From Prescottella defluvii (lineage in GTDB: Bacteria > Actinomycetota > Actinomycetes > Mycobacteriales > Mycobacteriaceae), in NCBI GenBank assembly GCA_029690005.1, contig CP121458.1, positions 3,100,001 through 3,164,000 of the forward strand: a stretch of 64,000 nt of DNA, read 5' to 3'. This document shows, piece after piece, positions 20,819 to 30,299 of this stretch. Below the pieces are notes generated by a model. The model was not told where the DNA came from. It did no database searches and worked only from the letters and a program-made list of their open reading frames with translations. The position numbers and the translations under genes are program-made. Position 1 is the first letter of the stretch; each line of letters starts with the position of its first letter.

Positions 20819-22129
20819 CTAGTGGTCCTTGGGGAACTGCACCCTGATCTGGTCATACATCGGCGATCGAGGATCGAACGACGATAGGTAGGCATCCCAG
20901 GCTGCGGAGTCCTCTCGACCTTCTGCCATGCTGGTCCAGCGAGCCAGCAGCGGCGTCTCTTTCGACCGCAGTATCGCCGCGTGCATCCGGGACCGCATCT
21001 CCTCGCGGATATCCTCGATTCCTGGTGCAACCGATGTCGGGAGAACCGGCCCCTCGTACAAGTCCAGGGCTGCGGCTACGTCACCGCGTTCCAGTGCCCG
21101 CCGGACCTCGTCGACATCGGTGGTGAATTCGGTCAACAGCCGGTAGGGCCGGGATCCCAGGTTGTCGGCTCCGAATACCCTGCGCAGCCGAGACATCTCG
21201 ACGCGCACCGTTACAGAGTCGAGCTCGGTCTCGTCGAGCAGTATGGCCAACTGGTCACCGCGTAAACCCTCGGGACGATTCGCGAGAAGCAGCAGGATCT
21301 CAGCGTGCCTTCGCGAGAGCGTGATTCGCTCACCACCTCTGATCAGCGCTGGTCGCCCTCGCCCGAGCACCACCAACCGCGGTGGAGCGGTCCCGAGTAG
21401 TCGCGGCGAGCTCAACACCTGCAGCCGCAATTCCGTTTCAGCCGCGGCGACTGTGGCCCGCACAAGTGCCAGTGCCTTCGCCTCCGCGACTTCCGGTCCG
21501 CCGGTGATGTCGATCGTGCCGATGGCCTGACCGGTCGTCGGATCATGCACTGGAGCCGCCGAGCAACTCCAGTCGTGCACGGCCGAGCTGAAGTGCTCGG
21601 CACCGAAGATTTGCACGCACTGGTCGACCGCGAGCGCCGTGCCGGGCGCATTGGTACCAACCCGTTCCTCGCTCCAGTCCGCGCCTTCGACGAATCCCAT
21701 CGCGACAGCCCGGTCCCTCGCCTCGAAATCCCCCTCTACCCACAGCAGTCGTCCGGCCGCATCACTGATCGCGACCAACAAACCGGTATCGGTAATGTCC
21801 TCGCCCAGTAGCTTGCGCACTACAGGCCGGACCAGTGCCATTGGATGAGTCGCCCGGTATCTGTTCAGTTCGGCGCAATCGACCTCGCCGACGTCATCGA
21901 GTCCGTCGGGATTTACGCCGAGCGTGCGGCTACGTAACCATGAGTCCAACACGACTGGCCTGACCGGCAAACCGTCCCGACGATCGGAGGGGTGCGGGTC
22001 GCCGATGCCGTGGATGAACGATCGACGGGCCAACGCTACCGTGCACGCAAGCTCTGCAACGTCTTCACCTGGCTGGACCGCGATCCACGGATTGCGCCGC
22101 GACGACCTGTACCGAGGGTTCGTGGTCAA
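20819..22129 (-). CDS. GAF-domain transcriptional regulator
   Basis: A regulator of about 436 residues. The conserved part starts near QPGEDVAELACTVALARRSF and VRPVVLDSWLRS. I choose a TTG at 22129 (MTTNPRYRSSRR) because GGAAGGA lies seven bases before it; the open frame runs further upstream through non-conserved sequence. An N-terminal GAF sensor (LLVAISDAAGRLLWVEGDFE, GFVEGADWSEERVGTNAPGT) resembles that of AcoR-type activators, but there is no AAA+ domain. The C-terminal part (RHAEILLLLANRPEGLRGDQ, VEMSRLRRVFG) looks like a winged-helix DNA-binding region. It is a plausible activator of the aldehyde dehydrogenase genes it precedes, or of the divergent mno genes. Confidence 0.75.
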   Translation of the reverse strand: MTTNPRYRSSRRNPWIAVQPGEDVAELACTVALARRSFIHGIGDPHPSDRRDGLPVRPVVLDSWLRSRTLGVNPDGLDDVGEVDCAELNRYRATHPMALVRPVVRKLLGEDITDTGLLVAISDAAGRLLWVEGDFEARDRAVAMGFVEGADWSEERVGTNAPGTALAVDQCVQIFGAEHFSSAVHDWSCSAAPVHDPTTGQAIGTIDITGGPEVAEAKALALVRATVAAAETELRLQVLSSPRLLGTAPPRLVVLGRGRPALIRGGERITLSRRHAEILLLLANRPEGLRGDQLAILLDETELDSVTVRVEMSRLRRVFGADNLGSRPYRLLTEFTTDVDEVRRALERGDVAAALDLYEGPVLPTSVAPGIEDIREEMRSRMHAAILRSKETPLLARWTSMAEGREDSAAWDAYLSSFDPRSPMYDQIRVQFPKDH

Positions 22130-22512
22130 GGGCCGGTCCTTCCGTCGACGATTGCCCGACAATGTAGCGCCGATCCAGCGGCTGCTGAAGCCCTTGGAGC
22201 AAAACTCGTTGAGACGAATCGTCTTGTCGGCGTGTGGTAGTGGCGGCGGAATATGAGAATTACCAGTCGGTTTCGATGGCCGCGCGGTGAGCCGGGGAGG
22301 AGCATACACGCGTGAGAATGCTCGTCCTGCCGGTCGAGAGTACGCAAAGGGGCTCGTGCACCTGTCGGTGCGCAAGGAACTCAAAGGGTAAGGGCAGCAG
22401 GTATTTCGATCGTTAGAGCGGTTTGGAACGTGTTCTGATTTCGGCGTGGCGGCGTGGTGAGGCTGCCGGGATCGTCATTCTCCGATTTCGGATCCCACGG
22501 ATGGGGGCGATA
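22130..22512. other. Upstream half of the mno control region
   Basis: A non-coding divergent region between the GAF regulator and mno. GAACGTGTTC at 22426-22435 is a partial dyad. The putative regulator boxes described next begin at 22513. No further gene is visible. Confidence 0.4.
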
Positions 22513-22573
22513 CCTGTCCGGTCGGGTAGGTGGTGACACTCGACCGGACGGCTTCGGCTCGCCGACCGGACGG
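22513..22573 (+). promoter_or_regulatory. Candidate MnoR-binding array upstream of mno
   Basis: CCTGTCCGGTCGGGTAGGT at 22513-22531 contains GTCCGGTCG. Its exact inverted copy CGACCGGAC follows at 22541-22549 (within CGACCGGACGG), and a second CGACCGGACGG lies at 22563-22573, 22 bases on, about two helical turns. The first 19 bases recur with one mismatch upstream of the second alcohol dehydrogenase (26745-26763). The array ends 122 bases before the mno start. Confidence 0.6.
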
Positions 22574-22695
22574 TTCCGGCCGGTATCCCTTCCCTGGATC
22601 GTGATCGAGGCCGAAGGTGGGTCGAGAAGAGACGCGGGTCACACCGGCTGCCTCATTCGAACGACCCATCCAGCCGAGACACCAGGAGAGACGCG

Positions 22696-23967
22696 ATGGC
22701 TATCGAGCTCAACCAGATCTGGGACTTTCCCATCAAAGAGTTCCACCCCTTCCCCCGTGCGCTGATGGGTGTCGGTGCCCACGACATCATCGGCGTCGAG
22801 GCGAAGAACCTCGGGTTCAAGCGCACTCTGCTCATGACGACCGGCTTGCGCGGCTCCGGCATCATCGAGGAGCTTGTCGGAAAGATTGAGTACCAGGGTG
22901 TCGACGTGGTCCTGTACGACAAGGTGGAGTCGAACCCCAAGGACTACAACGTCATGGAGGCTGCGGCGCTGTACCAGACGGAGAAGTGCGACAGCATCAT
23001 CTCCGTGGGCGGTGGCTCCAGCCACGACGCGGCGAAGGGTGCGCGCGTCGTGATCGCGCACGACGGCCGCAACATCAACGAGTTCGAGGGCTTCGCCAAG
23101 TCGACCAACAAACAGAACCCGCCGCACATCGCGGTCTCCACCACCGCCGGCACCGGATCCGAGACCTCCTGGGCATACGTCATCACCGACACGTCGGACA
23201 TGGACCACCCGCACAAGTGGGTCGGCTTCGACGACGCGTCGATCGTCACCCTCGCGATCGACGACCCGCTGCTCTACTACAGCCTGCCGCAGCACTTCAC
23301 GGCCTACTGCGGCTTCGACGTCCTGGCGCACTCGAGCGAGCCGTACGTCTCCCGCCTCGATTTCGCGCCTTCGCTCGGTAACGCCCTGTATGCGACCGAG
23401 CTGGTGGCGAAGAACCTGCGCGAGGCCGTCTTCGATCCGCGAAACCTCAAGGCCCGCGAGGGCATGATGAACGCCCAGTACATCGCCGCACAGGCGTTCA
23501 ACTCCGGCGGTCTGGGCATCATCCACTCGATCTCGCACGCGATGAGTGCGTTCTTCGACAGCCATCACGGACTCAACAACGCGATCGCGCTGCCGCGAGT
23601 GTGGGAGTACAACCTGCCGGCGCGCTACGAGCACTACGCCCGCCTCGCTACCGCGATGGGTGTCGACACCCGCAACATGACCACGGTGCAGGCCGCGGAC
23701 GCGGCCGTCGAGGCGGCGATCCGCCTGTCCCGAGATGTCGGCATCCCGGAGAACTTCGCGTCCGTGCGTACCGACACGTACGAGAAGAACCAGATGAACA
23801 CCGGCAAGTACACGGGCCGCGGCGAGGCGATCCCCGGCGACGACAAGACGGTGCGTGCGATCTCTGAGCACATCCAGGACGACTGGTGCACGCCGGGCAA
23901 CCCCCGCGAGGTGACGGTCGAATCGATGATCCCGGTCGTCGGACACTGCATCAACGGCACCTACTGA
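22696..23967 (+). CDS. mno: NDMA-dependent methanol dehydrogenase, mycofactocin-linked
   Basis: A 423-residue iron-containing (group III) alcohol dehydrogenase of the methanol:N,N-dimethyl-4-nitrosoaniline oxidoreductase type, known in Rhodococcus, Amycolatopsis and Mycobacterium as Mno, Mdo or ThcE. It oxidises methanol and other short alcohols with tightly bound NAD and hands electrons to mycofactocin. The start MAIELNQIWDFPIKEFHPFP, the nucleotide loop SVGGGSSHDAAKG, the TTAGTGSETS block and metal ligands in the region HAMSAFFDSHHGLNNAIALP are intact. A GAGAGACGCG stretch precedes the ATG. The gene is unbroken, unlike many neighbours. It heads the run MoxR-VWA-ADH-MnoS-MnoR, the same order I recall around mno in M. 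smegmatis. Confidence 0.95.
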   Translation: MAIELNQIWDFPIKEFHPFPRALMGVGAHDIIGVEAKNLGFKRTLLMTTGLRGSGIIEELVGKIEYQGVDVVLYDKVESNPKDYNVMEAAALYQTEKCDSIISVGGGSSHDAAKGARVVIAHDGRNINEFEGFAKSTNKQNPPHIAVSTTAGTGSETSWAYVITDTSDMDHPHKWVGFDDASIVTLAIDDPLLYYSLPQHFTAYCGFDVLAHSSEPYVSRLDFAPSLGNALYATELVAKNLREAVFDPRNLKAREGMMNAQYIAAQAFNSGGLGIIHSISHAMSAFFDSHHGLNNAIALPRVWEYNLPARYEHYARLATAMGVDTRNMTTVQAADAAVEAAIRLSRDVGIPENFASVRTDTYEKNQMNTGKYTGRGEAIPGDDKTVRAISEHIQDDWCTPGNPREVTVESMIPVVGHCINGTY

Positions 23968-23981
23968 CCCTCGGCAGACCT

Positions 23982-24026
23982 CCGCGGCCGGGGCCTGGCC
24001 GACCCCTGCGCCGGCCCCGGCCGCGG
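23982..24026 (+). terminator. Strong hairpin after mno
   Basis: Perfect 14-base arms (23982-23995 and 24013-24026, CCGCGGCCGGGGCC and complement) with a 17-base loop, followed by TTCCCCCT. It lies 15 bases after the mno stop. It may terminate most transcripts so that mno is made in excess over the downstream accessory genes. Confidence 0.75.
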
Positions 24027-24059
24027 TTCCCCCTACCCGACGAGAGACGGAGCCCTGCA

Positions 24060-25168
24060 ATGACTTCGGCCATCCGACCGCACCCGGATCTTCACCCGTC
24101 GCCCCGCGTCTTCGAGTCCGCGGCCGCGCTCCGGGACGTACTGCGCGAGCAGCACTACATTGCCGACACCGACCTCGCGACCGTTACCCACCTGGCCACG
24201 GCCCTGGACCGCCCGTTGCTCCTCGAAGGCCCGGCCGGTGTCGGCAAGACCGAACTGGCGAAGGCCCTCGCCGCGGCGAGCGGACGCCGACTCGTCCGGT
24301 TGCAGTGCTACGAGGGCCTCGACGACAATCGGGCCCTCGACGAGTGGGACTACGCGAAACAGCTTCTGCATGTGCAGATGCTGCGGGACCGCATCACCGC
24401 GGAGACCGCCGACCTGCCCGACCTGGACTCCGCGTCCCGGTACCTCGCGGGCCGCGACTTCGGGCTCTACTCCGAGACCTTCCTGTCGGTTCGTCCCTGC
24501 TCGAGTCGGTCATGTCCGACGAACCGGTGGTGCTCCTGGTTGACGAGGTGGACCGCACGGAGGAGGCGATGGAGGCGCTGTTGCTCGAGGTGCTGGCGGA
24601 GAAGCAGGTCACCATCCCGGAGATCGGGACCGTGACCGCGCGCTCCACCCCGTGGGTGGTGTTGACCTCCAACGACACTCGTGAACTGTCCGCGGCCCTC
24701 AAACGTCGCTGCCTGCACTTCCATCTGGGCTTCCCGACGCCCGAGCGGGAACGTGAGGTGGTCACCGCTCGCGCACCCGAGGTCGAGCCGAGCGTCGCCG
24801 CCGACGTCGTCGAACTGGCCCGGACGTTGCGGGAGTTGCCGCTGCGCAAGAGTCCGTCCATCTCCGAGGTCATCGACGCGAGTCGTGCCGCGGCGCTGCT
24901 CACGGCGGCCGGGGAACCGGTGTCGGACGAGACGCGGCGCGTGCTGTACGCGACGCTACTGAAGTACACCAGCGACCGGAACCTCGCACTTGGTCGTTTG
25001 GACGGCGAAACTGCGACGGAGACACCACGATCCGACGAGTCGGGGTCGTCCCGACCGGTGACGATCGCGGAGGCGCCGGCGAACACCACCACCGCCGCGT
25101 TCCGTGGTACCGGTGGCGGCGAGCGTGGCGGCGCCGGCGTCCGCGGCACCGGCCTGCGGGGGCGGTGA
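24060..25168 (+). CDS. MoxR-type AAA+ ATPase (one-base frame break)
   Basis: A MoxR/CoxD-like ATPase of about 368 residues. The first frame (MTSAIRPHPDLHPSPRVFES) has Walker A GPAGVGKTEL. Near 24495 a CCC should be CCCC: RP then reads on as LLESVMSDEPVVLLVDEVDR, which is Walker B. Sensor 1 follows in WVVLTSNDTRELSAALKRRC. The C-terminal tail is rich in Ser, Thr and Gly (TTAAFRGTGGGERGG). MoxR ATPases work with VWA proteins to insert metals or cofactors into partner enzymes, as in CoxD/CoxE for CO dehydrogenase. Its stop overlaps the VWA gene start (GTGA). Next to mno, the likely client is the methanol dehydrogenase; that is inference. Confidence 0.88.
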
Positions 25169-26720
25169 CCGTGTCCGTCGGGAATGCCGATGCCGGGATC
25201 TCGGCCGAGCCGGAGCGGCGGACGGGCAGCGTGCTGGACATGGTGGCCGCGATGTTCGGCGGCTTGCTGCGCCGGGCCGGGGTGTCGGCGTCGCCCGCCG
25301 AGGTGATCGAGGTGCGTCGCGTGCTGGGCCTGCTCGGCGCCCGGGACCAGGAATCGCTGCGCGCGGCGCTGCGCGCGACGTGCGCGAAGTACACGCACGA
25401 GCAGACCGGCTTCGACGCCGCGTTCGATGCACTGTTCAACGGCGTCTCGTCGGCGACGGCGGCCGCCACGCTCGCTCGGGTACACCAGCAGTCGGCGACC
25501 GGGTTGCCGGACGAGATGGAGATCTCCGAGGACGCCGACATCGGACGATACGCGGAGTACAACGAGCGGGTCGCCGAGGTCGGGGAGTTCTTCGACTCCG
25601 AAGAGTCCCCGATGGGCTTCAACCCGCACACCGATGACGACGACGTGACCGTGTCGGCTCCGAACACCGAGCTGACCGTGTCCACCGAGGCCGACGCGGG
25701 ACGTCGCGGTGTCACGTACACCCTCGAGGTGGAGCGGGCCGGGGCAGCGACCGTCGGGCAACTCGCGGATGGATCCGGCGCGGTGGTGTCGGGGACTCTC
25801 AGCTGGGACGACCCGGCCTCGATCCTGGCCTGGCTGGACGCCTACGACCCGTCCCGTACCTACGGGGACAGCGCCGACGGCGAGGACGCCCTGACCGAGG
25901 AGCAGCTGACTCGGCTCACGGAGGCTGTCGAGTCGTTCGTGGCGGCGCTCGCCGAACAGGCCGGGCTCGCACCGGTGCCGCCCCGCAGACCGGATCGCTC
26001 GAGTCCGAGTCGGACCTGCACGCGGACATCGACTTGGCGTGCCACGAGGTGCTGCGCCGGATGCGCGGCGCTCCACGTCCCCGGCCCCGGATCCAGGGCC
26101 GCGGCGGCCTCGACATGCACCGCACCACCCGCGCGAGTCTGCGCACCGACGGCGTCCCGTTCCGACTGGTGACCCGTACCCCGGTCCCGGACCGGGTGCG
26201 GCTGCTGATCCTCGCGGACGTGTCGCTGTCGGTGCGGCCGATCACCGCCTTCACGCTTCGGCTCGCGCAGGCGATGCACCGGCGCGCGGATCGCTGCCGA
26301 GTACTCGCCTTCGTCGACGACCCCGTCGACGTGACGGACGCGTTGCTACGCAGCGGCGGTGACGACGCCCTCGCCGCGGTGCTTGCGGACCCGCGGATCG
26401 ATCTCGAGGCGAGCAGCGACTACGGGCGCGTCCTGGACGAGCTGCTGACCGGCCGCACCGACCTGGTGGACTCGCGGACCGCGGTGCTGATAGTCGGCGA
26501 CGGCCGCTGCAACGGCCTGCCCCCGAAGGCCGACCAGCTCGCGGTGCTGCGCCGTCGGGTGCACCGGTTGGCGTGGGTGACCCCGGAGCCGCGGCGGTAC
26601 TGGAATCAGGCGACGTGCGCGATGAGCGAGTACGCCGACGTATGTGACCGGGTGGTGATCGCTTGTGACGCCGAGCAATTGGTCGCGCACGCGGGCGAGC
26701 TGGCACACGCGCTGTCCTGA
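25165..26720 (+). CDS. VWA-domain protein, CoxE-like (frame break)
   Basis: A protein of about 518 residues starting at a GTG inside the MoxR stop codon (VTVSVGNADAGISAEPERRT). The N-terminal 270 residues are helical and acidic. Near 25977 one base appears missing (a CC that should be CCC), after which the frame at 26034 carries the VWA part: RLLILADVSLSVRPITAFTL (a MIDAS-like DxSxS), then RCRVLAFVDDPVDVTDALLR and DSRTAVLIVGDGRCNGLP (the MIDAS aspartate). This is the usual partner of MoxR ATPases. The pair is probably a chaperone machine for the alcohol dehydrogenase on either side. Confidence 0.85.
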
Positions 26721-26744
26721 TCCTCGAGGTGGCGCCGGCGCCGA

Positions 26745-26763
26745 CCTGTCCGTTCGGGTAGGT
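26745..26763 (+). promoter_or_regulatory. Second copy of the candidate MnoR box
   Basis: CCTGTCCGTTCGGGTAGGT differs at one position in 19 from the element upstream of mno at 22513-22531. GTCCGAAC follows at 26772-26779. It lies in the only sizeable gap of the gene run, ahead of the second alcohol dehydrogenase. Confidence 0.55.
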
Positions 26764-26989
26764 CGGCACCCGTCCGAACATGTGTGGAGGCCCGGCGGCC
26801 GGGACGGTACTGTGGCGTCATCCAGTTGTAAGCTGGGTCACATTTTCCGAGGTTGGATGAGAAGAGCGTCGCCGGTGTCAGTCGCATTCCCCCTGATCCC
26901 GTGGACGTGCCGTCCGTCTCGGCCGCGTCCGCCGCGTCCGGCGTATCTGCTGCGCCTTCCGAGCAGGCCCCACGCGACGTCCCCGGACG

Positions 26990-28129
26990 GTGAAGTTCCA
27001 CGCCCCCGAGATCGTGTTCGGCGTGGGTTCGCTGCAGGAAGCCGCGTACGCGGCGGCCCGGCTGGGCGCCACCCGTCCGATGCTGGTGACCGACGCGGGC
27101 CTGATCGAGGCCGGCTGGGTTCACGAGATCCTCGGCTACCTGCGTGAGTGCGGGTTGACGGCGACGGTGTGGGCGGGGTTGACCCCGAACCCCAAGGACT
27201 TCGAGGTCACCGCGGGACACGAGGCGTACCAGGCGCATGGCTGCGACGTGCTCGTCGCGCTCGGCGGCGGCTCCGTGATCGATGCCGCCAAGGGCATCGC
27301 GGTGCTCGCAGCCAACGGCGGCGACATCCTCGACTACGAGGGGGTGGACCGTGCCGTCGCCCCGATCCCGCCGATGGTGGTGGTGCCGACCACGTCGGGC
27401 ACGGGTGCAGACGTCTCGCAATTCTGTGTGGTCACCGACACGGCTCGCGGCGCCAAGGTCACCATCATCGGCCGGTCGCTGGTCCCGGATCTGACGGTCA
27501 TCGACCCGCGACTGCTCACCACCATGCCGGACGAACTCAACGCCGCCACCGGTCTCGACGCTCTGACTCACGGTGTGGAAGCCTTCGTCTCCCGGGCCCA
27601 CAACCCGCTCACCGACCACCACGCTCTGCGGGCCGTCGGGCTTGTCACCGGGACGCTCGTCCGAACGATCGACGATCCGCACGAGATGCAAGCCCGGTCC
27701 GCCATGGCGCAGGCGAGCCTCGCGGCGGGTCTGGCCTTCACCAACGCCATCCTCGGTGCCACTCATGCGATGAGCCACCAGGTCGGCGGGCTGTTCGACC
27801 TCCCACACGGCGTCGTCAACGGGGTCCTGCTCCCGCACGTGATCCGGTTCAATGCCGAGTCCGATCCCGAACCGTTCGTCGCGATCGCCGCCGCGCTGGG
27901 GCTCGACGAACACCGCGGTCCGGCACTCCAGGCTGCGCTCGCGGTCGCGGACCGGGTGGAACGACTGGCCCGGGATGTCGGCGTACCGCGCGGCCTGAGG
28001 GAACTCGGGGTGCAGGACGCGGACCTCGAGCGACTGGCTGCCGGTGCCCTGCGCGACGCCTGCATGTCGACCAATCCGCGTGACGCCAGCCGCGAGCAGA
28101 TGGTCGCGTTGTTCCGGGCGGCACTGTGA
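26990..28129 (+). CDS. Iron-containing alcohol dehydrogenase
   Basis: A 379-residue group III alcohol dehydrogenase, related to 1,3-propanediol dehydrogenase. From the GTG at 26990 it reads MKFHAPEIVFGVGSLQEAAY. The nucleotide loop is ALGGGSVIDAAKG, the second motif PTTSGTGADVSQF, and the metal ligands lie in GLDALTHGVEAF and THAMSHQVGGLFDLPHGVVN. An open reading from a TTG at 26853 in a different register (SAASAASGVSAAPSEQAPRD) runs into this start, so the true N-terminus may be about 45 residues longer with a one- or two-base error at 26988. The same gene follows the MoxR/VWA pair in M. smegmatis. It probably oxidises longer alcohols or diols. Confidence 0.88.
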   Translation: MKFHAPEIVFGVGSLQEAAYAAARLGATRPMLVTDAGLIEAGWVHEILGYLRECGLTATVWAGLTPNPKDFEVTAGHEAYQAHGCDVLVALGGGSVIDAAKGIAVLAANGGDILDYEGVDRAVAPIPPMVVVPTTSGTGADVSQFCVVTDTARGAKVTIIGRSLVPDLTVIDPRLLTTMPDELNAATGLDALTHGVEAFVSRAHNPLTDHHALRAVGLVTGTLVRTIDDPHEMQARSAMAQASLAAGLAFTNAILGATHAMSHQVGGLFDLPHGVVNGVLLPHVIRFNAESDPEPFVAIAAALGLDEHRGPALQAALAVADRVERLARDVGVPRGLRELGVQDADLERLAAGALRDACMSTNPRDASREQMVALFRAAL

Positions 28130-28169
28130 ACCCGGCGACAAGTGCCCGCCACGACTACGGAGGTGTGGG

Positions 28170-29604
28170 GTGGTAGCGCCCGACCTGTCCCGGCTGACCG
28201 GTCTGCGATCAGGCAAGCCCACCTTCTATCCCGAGTACCGCGGTGCCGCGGAACGGCTCGAACGGGTAGTCCATGCGCTGGAGCTGATCTCACGCGCGCT
28301 GGTCCGCACCGTCGAGGGACCCGAGACGCTGATCTGTGCCGTGGCGGAGGCGGCACGCGCGCATCTGAGCGCGCGGTGGGTGATCTTCGCGCTGACCGAC
28401 GGGACCCTGCCGGACGCTGGTCCACGTCGTCTCGTCCTCGGACCCGACGCGACACCGTACCTTGTCGATGATGTCGCGGGGCCACCGCTGCCCGACGACG
28501 TGGTGGGCTGTTCGAGGACATCCGGTCGGGGGCGATCGGCCGGGATACTTCGGTCGACCCACATCACGCATTCGTGCCGATCGTGCTGGGAGGCGGGGTG
28601 GCCGGCGCTATCGCCGCCTGGACCCCACAGCACCGCACCCTCGATGGCACCGATCAGGCCGTCCTGTCCATCCTGGCCAGCCAGACTGCGGTGGCGTTGC
28701 AGAACTCTGCGCTCTACCAGAGGGGGCAGCTACTGCTCGAACGAGCGGAGCAGGCTTACCTGGAGGCGAACCGTGCGGCGTCGGACCTGCAGGCCCGCAA
28801 CGCCGAACTCGAAGCCACGTTGCGGCAACTCGATCTCGCCGAGCGACAGCTGGGTGCCGCGCACCGGCACCAGGCGCTCGACGAGGAACGCCACCGGATC
28901 GCTCGCGAGCTGCACGACAGCGTCACCCAAGCCGTGCTGTCTGCCGGTATGCAGATCGAGGTGTGCCGCAGCGACATCCCCGACGCCGAGCGCGGCGAGC
29001 GCCTCGACCTGGCCAAGGAGCTCACCCGTCGCGCCGTCGAACAGTTGCGTTCGGCGATCTATGCGCTCCATCATCCGTCCGATGACGACCGCTCATCGCT
29101 GCCCGAGATGCTCGAGCAGTTGGGTGTCGTCCACACGCCTGGCGAGCTCGACATCTCGGTCCGGGTGGGCGGCACACCCGTCGAACTGTCCGGCGAGGCG
29201 GAACACTCGCTGCTGCGGATCGCGGGGGAGGCGCTGTTCAACGCCACCATGCACGCCAACGCCCGTCGGGTGGTGCTGCGACTGACGTACCGACCGGGCT
29301 CGGTGCTGCTGTCTGTCGCCGACGACGGTGACGGGGACCCCGCCCGGATGCGACTCGTGTTGCGTCTCGCTGCCGGCACCGACTGGGACGGCAGGCACCG
29401 GGGTCTGGCGAACATGCAGGCTCGTGCCCACGAACTCGGCGGAACCCTCGAGGTGCGCCGGGCCCGCCTCGGCGGGGTGCGGGTGGCGGTGCGGATCCCG
29501 CTGCCCGGGCCGGCCGGGGCATGGAACAGGGTGCCGACGAGGCGCTCGCGGGCACCGAAAGTGATGCGGCGTCGGCACGTTCGGCGCGGACAGGAGTGGA
29601 GTGA
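28170..29604 (+). CDS. mnoS: Sensor histidine kinase MnoS/MadS type (two frame breaks)
   Basis: Starts at a GTG (VVAPDLSRLTGLRSGKPTFY) with GGAGG six bases upstream. A GAF-like sensor comes first. Near 28505 a GGG should be GGGG; the next frame reads LFEDIRSG and then FVPIVLGGGVAGAIAAWTPQ. A coiled coil (EATLRQLDLAERQLGAAHRH) leads to the H-box ERHRIARELHDSVTQAVLSA. The ATPase part includes RIAGEALFNATMHANARRVV. Near 29520 a second break restores an end reading ADEALAGTESDAASARSART, stopping at the TGA shared with the regulator start. No membrane helix is visible, so sensing is cytoplasmic. In M. smegmatis MnoSR is needed for mno expression; symbol by homology and synteny. Confidence 0.85.
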
Positions 29605-30271
29605 TGAACTCGGCAACCCCGACCGGAACGGTGAACCGCACGATTCGCCTCGTCCTCGTCGACGATCACGCGATCCTGCGCCAGGGCCTGAGTGCGATCC
29701 TCGGCCGCGAGCCGGATCTGGCGGTGGTGGGCGAGGCGTCGCGCGAGGACGAGGCGCTGGCCGTGGTCGACCGGGTTCGGCCCGACATCGTGCTGATGGA
29801 CCTGAAGCTCTCGGCCGGATCCGACTACGAGGGCCTCGCCCTGTGCCGTCAGCTCTCCGCTGAGTACCCCGATCTCGGGCTGCTGGTACTCACGACGTTC
29901 CTCGACGAGCAGATCGTCGTGCGGGCGGTGCACGCCGGCGCGCGAGGCTACGTCGTCAAGGACGTCGACACCACCGAACTCGTGGGTGCCATCCGCGCCG
30001 TCTCGCGCGGCGAGAGTGCGTTCGATTCGCGCAGCGCAGCGGCGGTCGTGCGGTCCCTCAACGGACAGGCCGCGCCGCAGCAACAGCTCACTGCCCGGGA
30101 GCTCGAGGTGCTACGGCTGCTCGCCGGGGTCTGTCGAACGCGAAGATCGGTGAGCAGTTGTTCATTTCGGGGACGACCGTGAAGTTCCACGTCAACAACA
30201 TCATGCGCAAGCTCTCGGTGAGCCGGCGCGCCGAGGCCGTGTACGCGGCCAGCAAGCGTGGTCTGATCTGA
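29604..30271 (+). CDS. mnoR: Response regulator MnoR/MadR type (one-base frame break)
   Basis: A LuxR-family response regulator of about 222 residues. The ATG at 29604 overlaps the kinase stop (TGATG) and has AGGAGTGG upstream. The receiver has VLVDDHAILRQGL, the phospho-acceptor in DIVLMDLKLS and the lysine in YVVKDVDT. Near 30126 GGGG should be GGGGG. The true helix-turn-helix then reads LTARELEVLRLLAGG, LSNAKIGEQLFISGTTVKFH and NNIMRKLSVSRRAEAVYAAS, ending at 30271. It is the probable binder of the 19-bp boxes upstream of mno and the second alcohol dehydrogenase; that link is my inference. Confidence 0.87.
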
Positions 30272-30299
30272 ACAGATCGGACAGGTTGGAACCGGCGGG

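Noticed and set aside
22426..22435. GAACGTGTTC as a LexA (SOS) box upstream of mno
   Set aside because: Actinobacterial LexA sites have GAAC and GTTC separated by four bases; here the spacing is two.
22639..24060. A 473-codon frame on the minus strand opposite mno
   Set aside because: It is the mirror of a strongly conserved plus-strand gene; the translation is Arg/Val/Asp-rich with no domain. Long antisense frames are expected at this GC content.
24394..26076. A 560-codon minus-strand frame opposite the MoxR/VWA genes
   Set aside because: Composition is dominated by Arg, Ser and Gly, typical of a GC-rich shadow; the plus strand carries clear AAA+ motifs.
30269..30290. CGGACAGG after mnoR as another regulator box
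   Set aside because: Only 8 bases match, and it lies between the convergent ends of mnoR and mftM rather than at a promoter.
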